In this document: positions 18,301-23,942 of the stretch, piece by piece
Position numbering within the stretch: the first letter of the stretch is position 1
How the letters are laid out: each line of letters starts with the position of its first letter
NCBI GenBank assembly: GCA_910586385.1
Contig: CAJUGX010000001.1
Coordinates: 62,264 to 126,263 of the forward strand
DNA from: an uncultured Christensenella sp.
Lineage (GTDB): Bacteria; Bacillota; Clostridia; Christensenellales; UBA1242
Reading direction: 5' to 3'
DNA: 64,000 nt
The notes under the pieces: model-generated
Databases searched by the model: none
What the model saw: only the letters and a program-made list of their open reading frames with translations
Told to the model about the DNA's origin: nothing
Translations under genes and position numbers: made by a program

Positions 18301-20654
18301 ATTTCTTCGTTTTCAGAATGTGCCACAACTGAAATTTTGTATTCTGAGCCAGGATTGTTGAGTGCATCAGAAATCAAAAATTCCGTTGTCTGTCCGCTTG
18401 CAATCGCTGGCCTTCCAATAGAAGTATCATTCAAAAGGACTTCATAGGAGGTGACATTTTGTCCATTTTCGATTGAGATATAGAAACCATTGTCACCTTT
18501 GCCAAGTTCAACATTTTCAACCTCAAGTCTTTCACAAATGTAGAAAACTTCCTCAAGTGCTTCACTGGAAGAGATGTGAGAATCCTCGTCACCAGTCAAA
18601 GCAAAAACTTTCACATAATAATATCCAACTTCGTCAATGTCAATCTGAAGACCATCTGTCACCTTTCCAAGATTTTCAAGGCCTGCAGTTTGGATGTTGA
18701 TTTGTGAAGCATTTTTGTTTGCATCATAGATATTCTTGTCAATTTTGAAAAGTTGAACTTCATAACCCTCAGCCCCATTTGCACCAGTCCAAGAATAGAC
18801 TTTGGAACTTGAGTTTCCTGCATTTGCTGTCTGTGGAGCGCTGAGCATTTCAATTTGTTTTTCAACAGTCTCGTTGATTGAATTTTCTTCAGTCTCGCCT
18901 TTGCAAACAATTTTCAAATCGAAGATGTTTTTGCCATTGCTGAATACTGTCTCAAACAAATCTTCAAGTTTTCCATTCAGGACGATTTCAACATCATCTC
19001 TTCCAACTTCCACTTTGGAAATCTTGTTTGCCAAAACATCTTTGTATCCGCTTCCCTCATTAACTTGCAAAACATAGTTTTTTCCAAACCTTGTTTTTGC
19101 AAAAGTCAAAACAGAATATCCGTCCTTGTTGTAAGAATGCCTAACTCCTCCAACAACCGCATCAACTTTTGTTGCAAGAAGTGGATCACTTTCATTTGAG
19201 TTGATTATGTAAACTTCCTCTCCGCCAATCAAGTTTTCAGCAGCAATTGGAATTTGTTTAAGCGAAATTGTATAGCCCCCGACATTTGAAAGCGACAATT
19301 CGAAGTTGAAATTGCTTTCGCCTTCTCCAAATCCCTCAACAACAGTCGCAGCACCAAGGCCATTTACCATAAGCAAAACATCAACTGGATTTGCTTGTGA
19401 GGTGAGGTTCACTCCAAAGCCTGTCCCACCGACAGCATTTCCACCAGCACCTTCAATGCTTGCTGTTGGCAATTTATAAACCTTTCCAAGTTCAAGCTCG
19501 TCACTTTGGAAGAAGAATCCCCCTTGTCCATTTGTCTTTGCAACAATCTTGACATTGTAGAGTCCGGCATCTAAATCATCAAAAGTTGAGACAATATCTT
19601 TTCCTTCGTTTCGAGAGAAAATCGTTTTTGATTTTGCAGTGTTGTTTGCAAAACTCGTCACCTTTTCAAAATCAACAGCAAACTCATAGACATTTTCTGC
19701 TGTAGCGATTTTTACCCTTCCGCCATTTTGCGCGTCATAAACATATTCAGCTTCTGGCAAAGCAAGTTTCGTGATCACAACCGTTTCACTTTCAACTGCA
19801 AGCAAAACGCCATTCGTGTCATAAGCAACAATGCTCACGGTATGGTCACCGGCAGAAGCAAGGCTCAAACGCTCTGAAAGATTGAGTGATTTTGCAGATT
19901 GTCTTTGTGCAAGTTCGATTCCGTCAAACTTGATTGCATATTCTGCATCTTCTTCCTCTGTGCCATCCCAAGTCAAAACGCCTGTCTCATGATTCCAAAC
20001 AAAATTTTCTGCTGGCTGAATGTATCCAACCGAGAGAGTGATTTCTTCTGAAAGCGCCCCATCATCAAAGTATCCCGTTCCAAGAGCTGAGACTCTGAGA
20101 TGATAAACACCATTTCTTGAAAGTTTTAGACTTGTCTCTGAAACCATCTCCTTTATGCTTATCGTCTCAACGACAAGTGAAGGATCTGCTGGTGAGTAAA
20201 CCGTGCAAGTACCTTCAACTTTGTACTGGATTGCTGGCACAACTTCATTGCCATAAAATGCTGACACTGGATTCCAACTGAACACCCCATCATTTGAGAG
20301 TGGATTGTCTGAGAAGGTTGGAGCCTTAAATTTGTCTTTGATGACGATTTGCATTGAAGCGAGGATATTTTTTTTGTAGAGAGCATGGACATATGATTTG
20401 CCTGACTTGTCACCAGCGACCAGAGTTCTTCCGTCGAGACTAAGCAGATCTGGATTCTCAAGTTTGAAAGTCACATTTTTCTTTTCAACACCTTTGACTG
20501 ACAAATATTCGTCAAGGCTTATCGACTCGTGGACAGAGACAACAATCTCCTTTTTGTCGAATGTCACTTCAGGCTTCTTCAAATCACAAGCCACCAAAAA
20601 TGTACCTAATGCCAACACAAAGATTGACATCATGAAAATCCTCAACTTTTTCAT
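9330..20654 (-). CDS. Giant Ig/FN3-repeat lipoprotein with C-terminal GLUG-like region
   Basis: A 3774-residue surface protein. I chose the ATG at 20654 because it has GGGGAGA upstream and gives a lipoprotein signal (MKKLRIFMM..., lipobox LVAC near residue 20); the 48 codons upstream are not signal-like. After the lipidated Cys come many tandem beta-sandwich units of about 90-110 residues, recognisable by recurring W-x-x-V/GA-x-x-Y-x-V-x-I/L-x-G patterns typical of fibronectin III or Ig-like folds. The last 345 residues, beginning FNLFAGGQGTSQNPYLIA, resemble the start of GLUG-type right-handed beta-helix domains. There is no LPXTG or C-terminal membrane anchor. It is probably an adhesin or glycan-binding stalk held by its N-terminal lipid; function is inferred. 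Confidence 0.85.
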   Translation of the reverse strand: MKKLRIFMMSIFVLALGTFLVACDLKKPEVTFDKKEIVVSVHESISLDEYLSVKGVEKKNVTFKLENPDLLSLDGRTLVAGDKSGKSYVHALYKKNILASMQIVIKDKFKAPTFSDNPLSNDGVFSWNPVSAFYGNEVVPAIQYKVEGTCTVYSPADPSLVVETISIKEMVSETSLKLSRNGVYHLRVSALGTGYFDDGALSEEITLSVGYIQPAENFVWNHETGVLTWDGTEEEDAEYAIKFDGIELAQRQSAKSLNLSERLSLASAGDHTVSIVAYDTNGVLLAVESETVVITKLALPEAEYVYDAQNGGRVKIATAENVYEFAVDFEKVTSFANNTAKSKTIFSRNEGKDIVSTFDDLDAGLYNVKIVAKTNGQGGFFFQSDELELGKVYKLPTASIEGAGGNAVGGTGFGVNLTSQANPVDVLLMVNGLGAATVVEGFGEGESNFNFELSLSNVGGYTISLKQIPIAAENLIGGEEVYIINSNESDPLLATKVDAVVGGVRHSYNKDGYSVLTFAKTRFGKNYVLQVNEGSGYKDVLANKISKVEVGRDDVEIVLNGKLEDLFETVFSNGKNIFDLKIVCKGETEENSINETVEKQIEMLSAPQTANAGNSSSKVYSWTGANGAEGYEVQLFKIDKNIYDANKNASQINIQTAGLENLGKVTDGLQIDIDEVGYYYVKVFALTGDEDSHISSSEALEEVFYICERLEVENVELGKGDNGFYISIENGQNVTSYEVLLNDTSIGRPAIASGQTTEFLISDALNNPGSEYKISVVAHSENEEIYNASLAYELAVERLRKVSSSDINISDFALEVNPTTMSAQSTKQELSVNAITGARGVKIWGEGTSGGSETEKVARIPIAAKSNFELNFKYFGSELKNGVYVKENGKVYLDSEETAVPPDFVFTRVQKPTNLAYYKGNLRFDHTATTTTDYYVLTIVCVGLNGRAENIVVKLGKTATAQYADVLETIESEEGNFVDTVGNVVTIDFEKIITELQKIPAFANVYNQSAKVGFAVYAHQNRVDGKNVTICSDFATTNLDNSEIVCVVEKMPETALELDLDVSATDFVLNWSPVLANASYESETKYQVLINGEAIGESISALSKSFARSDFDDATYYEFSVVVENPYYVQSSTSNIVRIFKLDSVSSLKLFQDGSLGYDISSVQKDFVEYVKVTSASSIENNKTGKIDITEDGNLSLKVVGKKAIESDGKKTYYIDSQETTWTLAKMSTLKPVDESVSYENNTISWNAFGATENLNNLRYVLMFVDENGNIATYKTSATSENLTTNKELFGTLESLSGEVEISVSAYLETFPISGEASSDATYTVAAGKTIYYAKDVALPTGKTECNYYVYAGKASVNKFATPNITNAEFDSTGLSDSDLPTITVEFVGNYGQSRKFDIYLNGQFYKTETIARSDDKYKFELAPEDYNSKVADGGTLTIGVCALSDTDILSSIGTVNVVRAEAVGGIEFVTNEQNELTHKIRIALPQTGTDGGVVVKIVYQETGGEEKEDYVLVPVNEVLSEVEYDLGDILNKTEGGKKILAKGGMVNLYAHIASFSGSGKYYLACPTWIRSETYQILAGVDEVQKTSGGFVIDKDANSTSTTYIVECNNTTFEVRYENEQFYFEFPHGGQWTNGTYNISVYAKQEGFLPSVVGEIEFVLNKLSAISDIKILRDQDDLSRVALSWDAVAGATGYVFRMYEAGDTTRANLLYEYVEDRKNESVVVNTSSLIDIFGEGYQKLLDYGNLDIFALMMDKDVVFDVFVRGQDDVNDSDTYSFDATIKGNALEITNFEVNQYGVIVLNCIPEETYLYRFVTSDGTVLQEWTRLYAKNDYEKIDTKAITAAGGTYFNMEVVVVGNNLSEEISTKLDGLVVDSIAFTTKGSGTTYVVGTDIVRVGYIESEGSTDLSFELVTGSYTKLYVGLTEDAILSGQVAEFSPNFSAVGSNNAQEICTFSLSTIVDRLKAQGLNVPANNSDVDLFFWAFKMIDIEDKENSYCISHASASKFTYTNEIDFVEITKLGKDLVDTSKYLEDYANSFALFKNNDTAENKTTFGIYVKITQIIENNESDGEEGEIFEKDLSTTLFVDNKTLTSGDYFHDESLFVLNLTEVFEKSEFASLSGKFKFEFATLSVKDVDGSKQFVLSDWIGEANGKEFVFDKLKSIDRLELMSGSLTWLNTEEGSQKYYVYFIESLDENGGMGDNFAYTTVTTNKYVASYNASEFVGLGQGYYLAVRSVNEDPFVLPSQVRFVEASAGMPVKVEKNEIKSSLKIKDGKIFIPFVEGDDESLKSDGAGTDFVDYIKTCSESTDAVDKLVSTTFKAPFTFRLDDLVSGRIFVRFRFTSLSSGVQGKTQTFDVDARSLITSIFDIDDGYDYLDKLTRLESHAITGGSTLSSFISLMKDGSFGIGNYKMLFDDRFESLQSGEYKLEYCLLGNSSSLTSGWYSYSNNGQNSLYVNNQPQVQAIKTEAVGGYSSANSYKLMMRKSEVFSKESGTLSGEIAENYVMKIYNDAGKYYAFSIAKASDKYSLTLLGAESGTAVTVYETDEYGNETESGDFLMFYINMNGGNSILGRYGAEIEKGNFKMQIFAVGNDYSLSSKSNLFNLTLYGFGSDFTLNNGEFSWTPQSNAKATVVYKKNSSVGETVPEDDVIEMTATSARYSLDETGYGLYDYVDFVVIGDVYGNNILVDSEVYRVENVYKLEVPTLSNENGLIKIDDQINATLEGLDVCYSDLDLYNYKIYNDVSTSTEFIRITDQANAEKPIFYEVGTTGVSQTSADYSYKSTENSASTFYVASIGTTATFDIGDGEDAETYYMKRITFVNKSGVEFGSEDVVGIAVRSNYAPFEAKMLDRTSGLSIRNGVLTWNAVSGRSDQDLTISANEKIVYKVAVVQYDMSYSDDGEVENSYPNLLEFYTLENEFDFARIDEDRLNKSARYMRATVQAFAMNVSQSVPAVPSYLQLVEGGYAYGNVKYVGSDIAVLMGDGDTIRAIERSQSIDEGSLQVVDGKLVWTVTFDSPVEASADFADRYQFSVLDEDFNEIEGNFSYEQGLSDRQVVVTFAEYKGELAEKTQILTVYMTKLDSANSTIKSFGREVEITKLKTIYTSDYTITSDERDSNVEVVDFTNYFADNQANEVELLIYQNPDKSDTPISITFTSRRSKFYILGQEDNSITGNEAGFAGKFVVGQNSRLIWNFSVRNTTLANCLYSDVSDDIIIQRSAWGDGVISWNQASQRFEWTYGGYNALGESVEVNQVEKIIETNTDAGLFSDEEMQIPALSGEDQVVIPQGTEISVERVFENSSRITYLGEAYYISNDDYHDAVKIVAQTNLTAGTLFRPVEKYSDNETIIQTEDGRLCILDSSLVVEPNYIVEAIYGEGAAAITRTYNTTNSYFVPTIVGKVTIKVKIKLGESNIQSQALEYQGGRMVDFNLFAGGQGTSQNPYLIANETQFKNIACRLSKDKTLAVYTENGNIKTEEEKYYFSIQDDITFSSALTGILFEGKFTGEIRGNGHVLEYENSTTSKLTDGDITISEGNVKSSTDEDSTTISYGAALFETLTSTAVVKDLNLKVSLKVTSASPYITRNSLVSGLAITNSGKIDNVNVVDFSSNFVGVAGRTTRLMMIYSGIASINTGSEALITGCNIDTNMEFMDYDHAQLIFIGGVAFTNYATIDSCVSGDAMSTKTISVIGLDESDIVQAAGIVVTNASYSTLTNCHNYANITVAAQYNNDNFVVYMAGIASLANGTVDGNQNHGTITATNILEKNLHKGDISANEA

Positions 20655-20716
20655 AAGAAAATCTCCCCTCTTAAGTTTCTCTCTTGCAGCAAAATCGCCA
20701 TAATATCCTTGAAAAT

Positions 20717-20746
20717 ATTCTACCACTCTTGGAGCAAATTTATCAA
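20717..20746 (-). promoter_or_regulatory. Promoter of the giant lipoprotein gene
   Basis: Minus-strand TTGATA (20741-20746), 18-base spacer, TAGAAT (20717-20722). The leader to the ATG at 20654 would be about 55 bases. Confidence 0.55.
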
Positions 20747-20847
20747 ACAAAAAACATAGAAAACTTTTGTATATATAAATATATATAAGGCTGACCAAAT
20801 CGCTACATCGCCCTAGATATAAGGCGAAAAATTGCTAGAAAAAACAA

Positions 20848-20873
20848 AAAACCGCAATGGCGTGCGGTTTTCG
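20848..20873 (-). terminator. Intrinsic terminator after the ferritin-like gene
   Basis: Arms AAAACCGCA and TGCGGTTTT around ATGGCG, followed on the minus strand by Ts. It begins directly after the stop codon at 20874. Confidence 0.75.
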
Positions 20874-21344
20874 CTATTTTTTCAACATATTATTCTTGAA
20901 AAAAGTCTCTTTAAGCATTTTTAATTCGTTTTTTTTGTTCTCTAAAATTTTTTTCAATTCTTCTTTAATTTGCTTGTTTTCAATCTTTTGCAAAGCGTTT
21001 TTCACTTCGATAATCCCTATCTCAAGCATCTCCACATCGCATACAAACATCTTTGATTGCGCCTTTGAATAGTCCACATTGAAGCCCGAAACGTACTTTC
21101 GAGAACTCGAATAGTACCGATTGTCACCGCCAATCATTATCAAAATGTTGGACAGGATTTCACAGTTTTGCAGTTCCAACTGGTGCAAAAGCTTCAAACA
21201 TTCAGCATTGTCTAGCGAAAACTCTTTTGCTTGGTTGTACTGATAAAAGAACGTCATGAAGTTTACAAAGCAACCTTTTGAGCCTCCAAACAGATTTTGA
21301 ATAAGCCCCTCATAATAGGAATTTACACTCAACAATTGACTCAT
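20874..21344 (-). CDS. Ferritin-like (rubrerythrin/coat-type) four-helix protein
   Basis: A 156-residue, mostly helical protein. The segment LHQLELQNCEILSNILIMIGG followed by DNRYY matches the layout of rubrerythrin-like Clostridia proteins, where E-x-x-H-x-E-x-L-G-x-x-I-x-x-L-G-G-D-P-x-Y is common. A second half with VEMLEIGIIEVKNALQKIE fits the paired helix. The usual iron-binding His in the first helix appears to be Asn-Cys here, so metal binding is doubtful. It follows rluA by 31 bases and could share its transcript; the ribosome binding site is poor. A coat-associated or redox role is possible but not shown. Confidence 0.55.
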   Translation of the reverse strand: MSQLLSVNSYYEGLIQNLFGGSKGCFVNFMTFFYQYNQAKEFSLDNAECLKLLHQLELQNCEILSNILIMIGGDNRYYSSSRKYVSGFNVDYSKAQSKMFVCDVEMLEIGIIEVKNALQKIENKQIKEELKKILENKKNELKMLKETFFKNNMLKK

Positions 21345-21375
21345 AGGCTTTTATATGAATCAAAAAACAAAGTTG

Positions 21376-22194
21376 TTAAAAATCCAACCACTTAGGCTTT
21401 TTGACAAGAGTTTTGCCGTCAAGTCCTTTGATTTTGATATCCTCAAAAGTCATCTTGAAACACGCAAGTTTTTGCCTTGACATACCAAACTTTTTGTTGT
21501 CTTCATTTTTTCCATACTTGCCATCCCCAATGATTGGATGTCCAAGATATGCCAAGTGCGCTCTGATTTGGTGAGTCTTACCTGTCAAAAGTTCGATCTC
21601 GACGAGACTGCTCTCTTTTGCATGCTTGATTGTATTGACTTTTGTTTGGATTTTGACAGTCCCATCTTTTTTCTTATCAAATATCTTTACAAGCGATTTT
21701 TCATCATCCTTCGCTAGATATGCAGAGAAAATCTGCGACTTGACATCAAAATCACCCACAACCTCCGCCACATAAAACTTGTGCACACCTTTCCCCTTGA
21801 AAGCAGACAAGAGTTTTTTCTCCGCCTCGGTGTTTTTCGCAAAGACGACAAGCCCCTCAGTGTTTCTGTCTAGCCTATGCACAGCAATGGCATTTGGCAC
21901 AACACTTTCAAGCCCATTCTCGCCAGACGTCTCAATCCCCACTTTCTTGTAGACAATGACAACATCCGCATTCTCATAAACAACATCATACTTCTTGCCA
22001 AGCATATCATCAGAATAGAAAAATGTCACTTTGCTTCCACTCTCAATTACAACATTTTCTCTTTCAACATTGCCATCAACTTTGACATCTTTGCTTCTGA
22101 GCATCTTGTTTACATCCGCAAACGAAAAGCCATAGTCCTGCAAAATCGTCACAAGTTTTTTGTTTTTTTCTACTATAATCTCTTTCTTGTTCAT
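21376..22194 (-). CDS. RluA-family pseudouridine synthase
   Basis: Converts specific uridines of rRNA or tRNA to pseudouridine. The N-terminus (about residues 10-60) is an S4 RNA-binding domain. The catalytic motif is HRLDRNTEGLVVFAK near residue 115, with the nucleophile Asp in RLD; later motifs HKFYVAEVVG and LTGKTHQIRAHLAYLGHPI are typical of RluA/RluD. I start it at the ATG at 22194 (272 residues). The longer reading would use a TTG at 22233 that overlaps the promoter. A TATAAT box ends only seven bases before this ATG, so the mRNA is probably leaderless. It is divergent from yabP. Confidence 0.9.
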   Translation of the reverse strand: MNKKEIIVEKNKKLVTILQDYGFSFADVNKMLRSKDVKVDGNVERENVVIESGSKVTFFYSDDMLGKKYDVVYENADVVIVYKKVGIETSGENGLESVVPNAIAVHRLDRNTEGLVVFAKNTEAEKKLLSAFKGKGVHKFYVAEVVGDFDVKSQIFSAYLAKDDEKSLVKIFDKKKDGTVKIQTKVNTIKHAKESSLVEIELLTGKTHQIRAHLAYLGHPIIGDGKYGKNEDNKKFGMSRQKLACFKMTFEDIKIKGLDGKTLVKKPKWLDF

Positions 22195-22201
22195 ATTGTA
22201 T

Positions 22202-22229
22202 ATTATAACGAAACCAAAAGTTTTTTCAA
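22202..22229 (-). promoter_or_regulatory. Promoter of the pseudouridine synthase gene, leaderless start
   Basis: Minus-strand TTGAAA (22224-22229), 16-base spacer, TATAAT (22202-22207). Transcription should begin at or within two bases of the ATG at 22194, and no Shine-Dalgarno sequence is present. Confidence 0.65.
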
Positions 22230-22247
22230 ACAAAAAGGAGACAAAGC

Positions 22248-22496
22248 ATGGAAAACATCACAATCGAAAACAGAAATCAAATGTCAATAACCGGCGCAAC
22301 AAAAATGATTTCATCAACAGACAATCAATCTGTGGTGGAAGTTGGCGATTGCAATATTATTATTTCGGGACAAAATTTGGAAATTACAAAATTAGATTTA
22401 GAAAATAAACAAGTAAATATTAAGGGAATAATAAATTCCTTGAAATATTCACAAAAAATAGAAAAAAATAATATTTTTAAGAGGTTATTCAAATAA
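22248..22496 (+). CDS. yabP: Sporulation protein YabP
   Basis: An 82-residue protein of the YabP/YqfC family, made in the mother cell during spore formation and needed with YabQ for cortex assembly. Family features are visible: the opening ENITIENRNQMSITGATK, a central VVEVGDCNIIISGQNLEIT stretch, and the closing LENKQVNIKGIINSLKYS. The ATG has a strong AAGGAG site at the right distance. The order yabP, yabQ, divIC is the same as in Bacillus, which supports the call. The three genes run opposite to their neighbours and are markedly more AT-rich. Confidence 0.9.
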   Translation: MENITIENRNQMSITGATKMISSTDNQSVVEVGDCNIIISGQNLEITKLDLENKQVNIKGIINSLKYSQKIEKNNIFKRLFK

Positions 22497-22500
22497 AAAT

Positions 22501-22860
22501 ATGCTTTATGAAACATTATCTCAACCCGCTACACTCCTTATATTATCGAGCATTGGGCTATTTTCGGGAATTATTTTTGATATAAAAAATATTTTAATAT
22601 ATTTATTCAAAAAAAATAAAATAATAAATCAAATATTATTATTTTTTTCAATTTTAATTTTATTTTTTATTTATTATTTAATAAATTTGAAAATAAATTA
22701 TGGTGAAATTAGATTTTTTTCAATATTTATTTTTTTCCTTGCTTTTTCCATTGAACGTTTTTTTGTACAAAATTTTCTTGCAAATAAAATATTAAGGTGC
22801 TACAATAATTCAAAGGAAAAACGAAATGCAAAAAGAAAAAAAATGGTGGAAAAACTTTAG
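22501..22860 (+). CDS. yabQ: Spore cortex protein YabQ
   Basis: A 119-residue integral membrane protein with about four hydrophobic helices (near 10-27, 43-62, 70-90) and a basic C-terminal tail, matching YabQ by the early GLFSGIIFDIKNILIYLF motif and by its place between yabP and divIC. In Bacillus YabQ localises to the forespore membrane and is required for cortex peptidoglycan synthesis. It starts four bases after the yabP stop. Codon use is extremely AT-rich (runs of ATA and TTT), unlike the flanking genes. Confidence 0.85.
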   Translation: MLYETLSQPATLLILSSIGLFSGIIFDIKNILIYLFKKNKIINQILLFFSILILFFIYYLINLKINYGEIRFFSIFIFFLAFSIERFFVQNFLANKILRCYNNSKEKRNAKRKKMVEKL

Positions 22861-23071
22861 TACATTTCAAATTGTTGCTTTTATTTTGACAATCTTGTTT
22901 GTCATAGGCACAATTGTCACCATTGCAATTTTGATAAACTTGAAAAACAAAATCGATGATACAAAGGACAAAAATGATCAACTTGAAAATATCATGAAAG
23001 ACAAGAACCAAGACACTGATGCTCAAAGTTGGATGGCTTTGTATGAAAAACAAATAACCGATTTCATTTGA
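22826..23071 (+). CDS. divIC: Septum formation initiator (DivIC/FtsB type)
   Basis: An 81-residue bitopic protein: short basic cytoplasmic start, one membrane helix (about 15-38) and an external coiled-coil segment with KNKIDDTKDKNDQLE heptads. This is the FtsB/DivIC plan; the protein bridges late divisome components. It overlaps yabQ by 35 bases in another frame, consistent with tight coupling, and occupies the position divIC has downstream of yabQ in Bacillus. It is short, ending soon after the coiled coil. Confidence 0.8.
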   Translation: MQKEKKWWKNFSTFQIVAFILTILFVIGTIVTIAILINLKNKIDDTKDKNDQLENIMKDKNQDTDAQSWMALYEKQITDFI

Positions 23072-23288
23072 TGAGACCGGTTATTTTTTCTAGCACATTT
23101 TCATAAAACAATCCAGACACCTTTGTCTCTTTCAGAAAGTCAACAACCATCTGACCAACATCTGTGTTTTTTAGGACAAGCAAAAGCACAAGAGTACCTG
23201 CCACCAAAAACAACATGGTGAGCAATAATCCCTTAAACCATCCACGAAAACAACATACAACCAAAAGGACAAGAACAACATAATCCAT
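23064..23288 (-). CDS. Small membrane protein, CvpA-like N-terminus
   Basis: A 74-residue protein with two hydrophobic helices, starting MDYVVLVLLVVCCFRGWFKG, which resembles the first hairpin of CvpA-family membrane proteins. CvpA proteins are normally about 160 residues with four helices, so this is half size: a short relative or a truncated copy. It converges on divIC with an eight-base overlap of the two 3' ends. The ribosome binding site is weak. Real but poorly defined. Confidence 0.5.
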   Translation of the reverse strand: MDYVVLVLLVVCCFRGWFKGLLLTMLFLVAGTLVLLLVLKNTDVGQMVVDFLKETKVSGLFYENVLEKITGLIK

Positions 23289-23324
23289 AAAAGAGTTTTT
23301 GCCCTATTGCAAATTTGTAAACAA

Positions 23325-23349
23325 AAAAGATTTCTAATCAGAAATCTTT
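23325..23349 (-). terminator. Terminator hairpin at the end of the 183-residue gene
   Basis: Arms AAAGATTTCT and AGAAATCTTT around AATC. The hairpin includes the last codons and stop codon at 23334. In minus-strand sense it is followed by a short T run. Confidence 0.5.
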
Positions 23350-23885
23350 TCTTCCATATTCTCCGTTTTGAAAACTTCTTCGCTTTTTGTCATTTCTTCT
23401 GTCACGCTCTCACCCTCACTTGGCGCTTCAATAGGTGAAACCATAGACGAGAGATAGTTATATAGTTCATCCATATTTCCATCAATGACAGACAAATAGA
23501 CACACCTGCCATCGAAAACACCTTTGTTTCCTCTCATCAAGTTAAATCCATAAAAATCCTTGCCTACCCCAAAAACAAGTTCGTCAAATGGAAGTTCGTT
23601 CAGCATATATGTTTGATCAAACTTTATTGAAACATAAATCCCATTCTTGGTTTGTTCTTGAAAGATTTCCGGCGTTACAACGCCAAATGCAGGCATTGTG
23701 TGACAATTTGCAAACAACTCCTCAACTTTGGTTTTGAGTTCTTCCTTTTGGTCGATTGTCATTTCAATTGTCTTTCCGTCAACCATAACATCGTAATTTG
23801 CCGAATATGGCAAAACATCAACTGCTTCAAAAAGTGACATTATCATCATTGGTACTCCCATAAAAAAGAAAAGTATTCTCCACAT
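23334..23885 (-). CDS. Predicted exported or membrane-anchored protein, unknown
   Basis: A 183-residue protein with an N-terminal hydrophobic segment (about residues 3-22, signal or anchor), then a soluble region with alternating beta-type stretches and an acidic, Glu/Ser-rich C-terminal tail of about 35 residues. No family recognised. The ATG follows AAGGAG. It lies downstream of the ABC exporter pair with a 57-base gap and may be on the same transcript. Confidence 0.65.
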   Translation of the reverse strand: MWRILFFFMGVPMMIMSLFEAVDVLPYSANYDVMVDGKTIEMTIDQKEELKTKVEELFANCHTMPAFGVVTPEIFQEQTKNGIYVSIKFDQTYMLNELPFDELVFGVGKDFYGFNLMRGNKGVFDGRCVYLSVIDGNMDELYNYLSSMVSPIEAPSEGESVTEEMTKSEEVFKTENMEEKISD

Positions 23886-23942
23886 AACAAAACTCCTTTG
23901 TTTCTATTTTGCTTTAATACTCTTCTTTATATTCATATATTT

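Noticed and set aside
9330..20654. CRISPR or DNA-level tandem repeats in the giant gene
   Set aside because: The repeats are at the protein-fold level; I saw no near-identical nucleotide units or spacers.
20655..20798. 48-codon N-terminal extension of the giant lipoprotein
   Set aside because: It lacks a ribosome binding site, overlaps the predicted promoter and would bury the lipoprotein signal.
22195..22233. TTG start giving a longer pseudouridine synthase
   Set aside because: The extension covers the -35 and -10 boxes and adds no recognisable domain.
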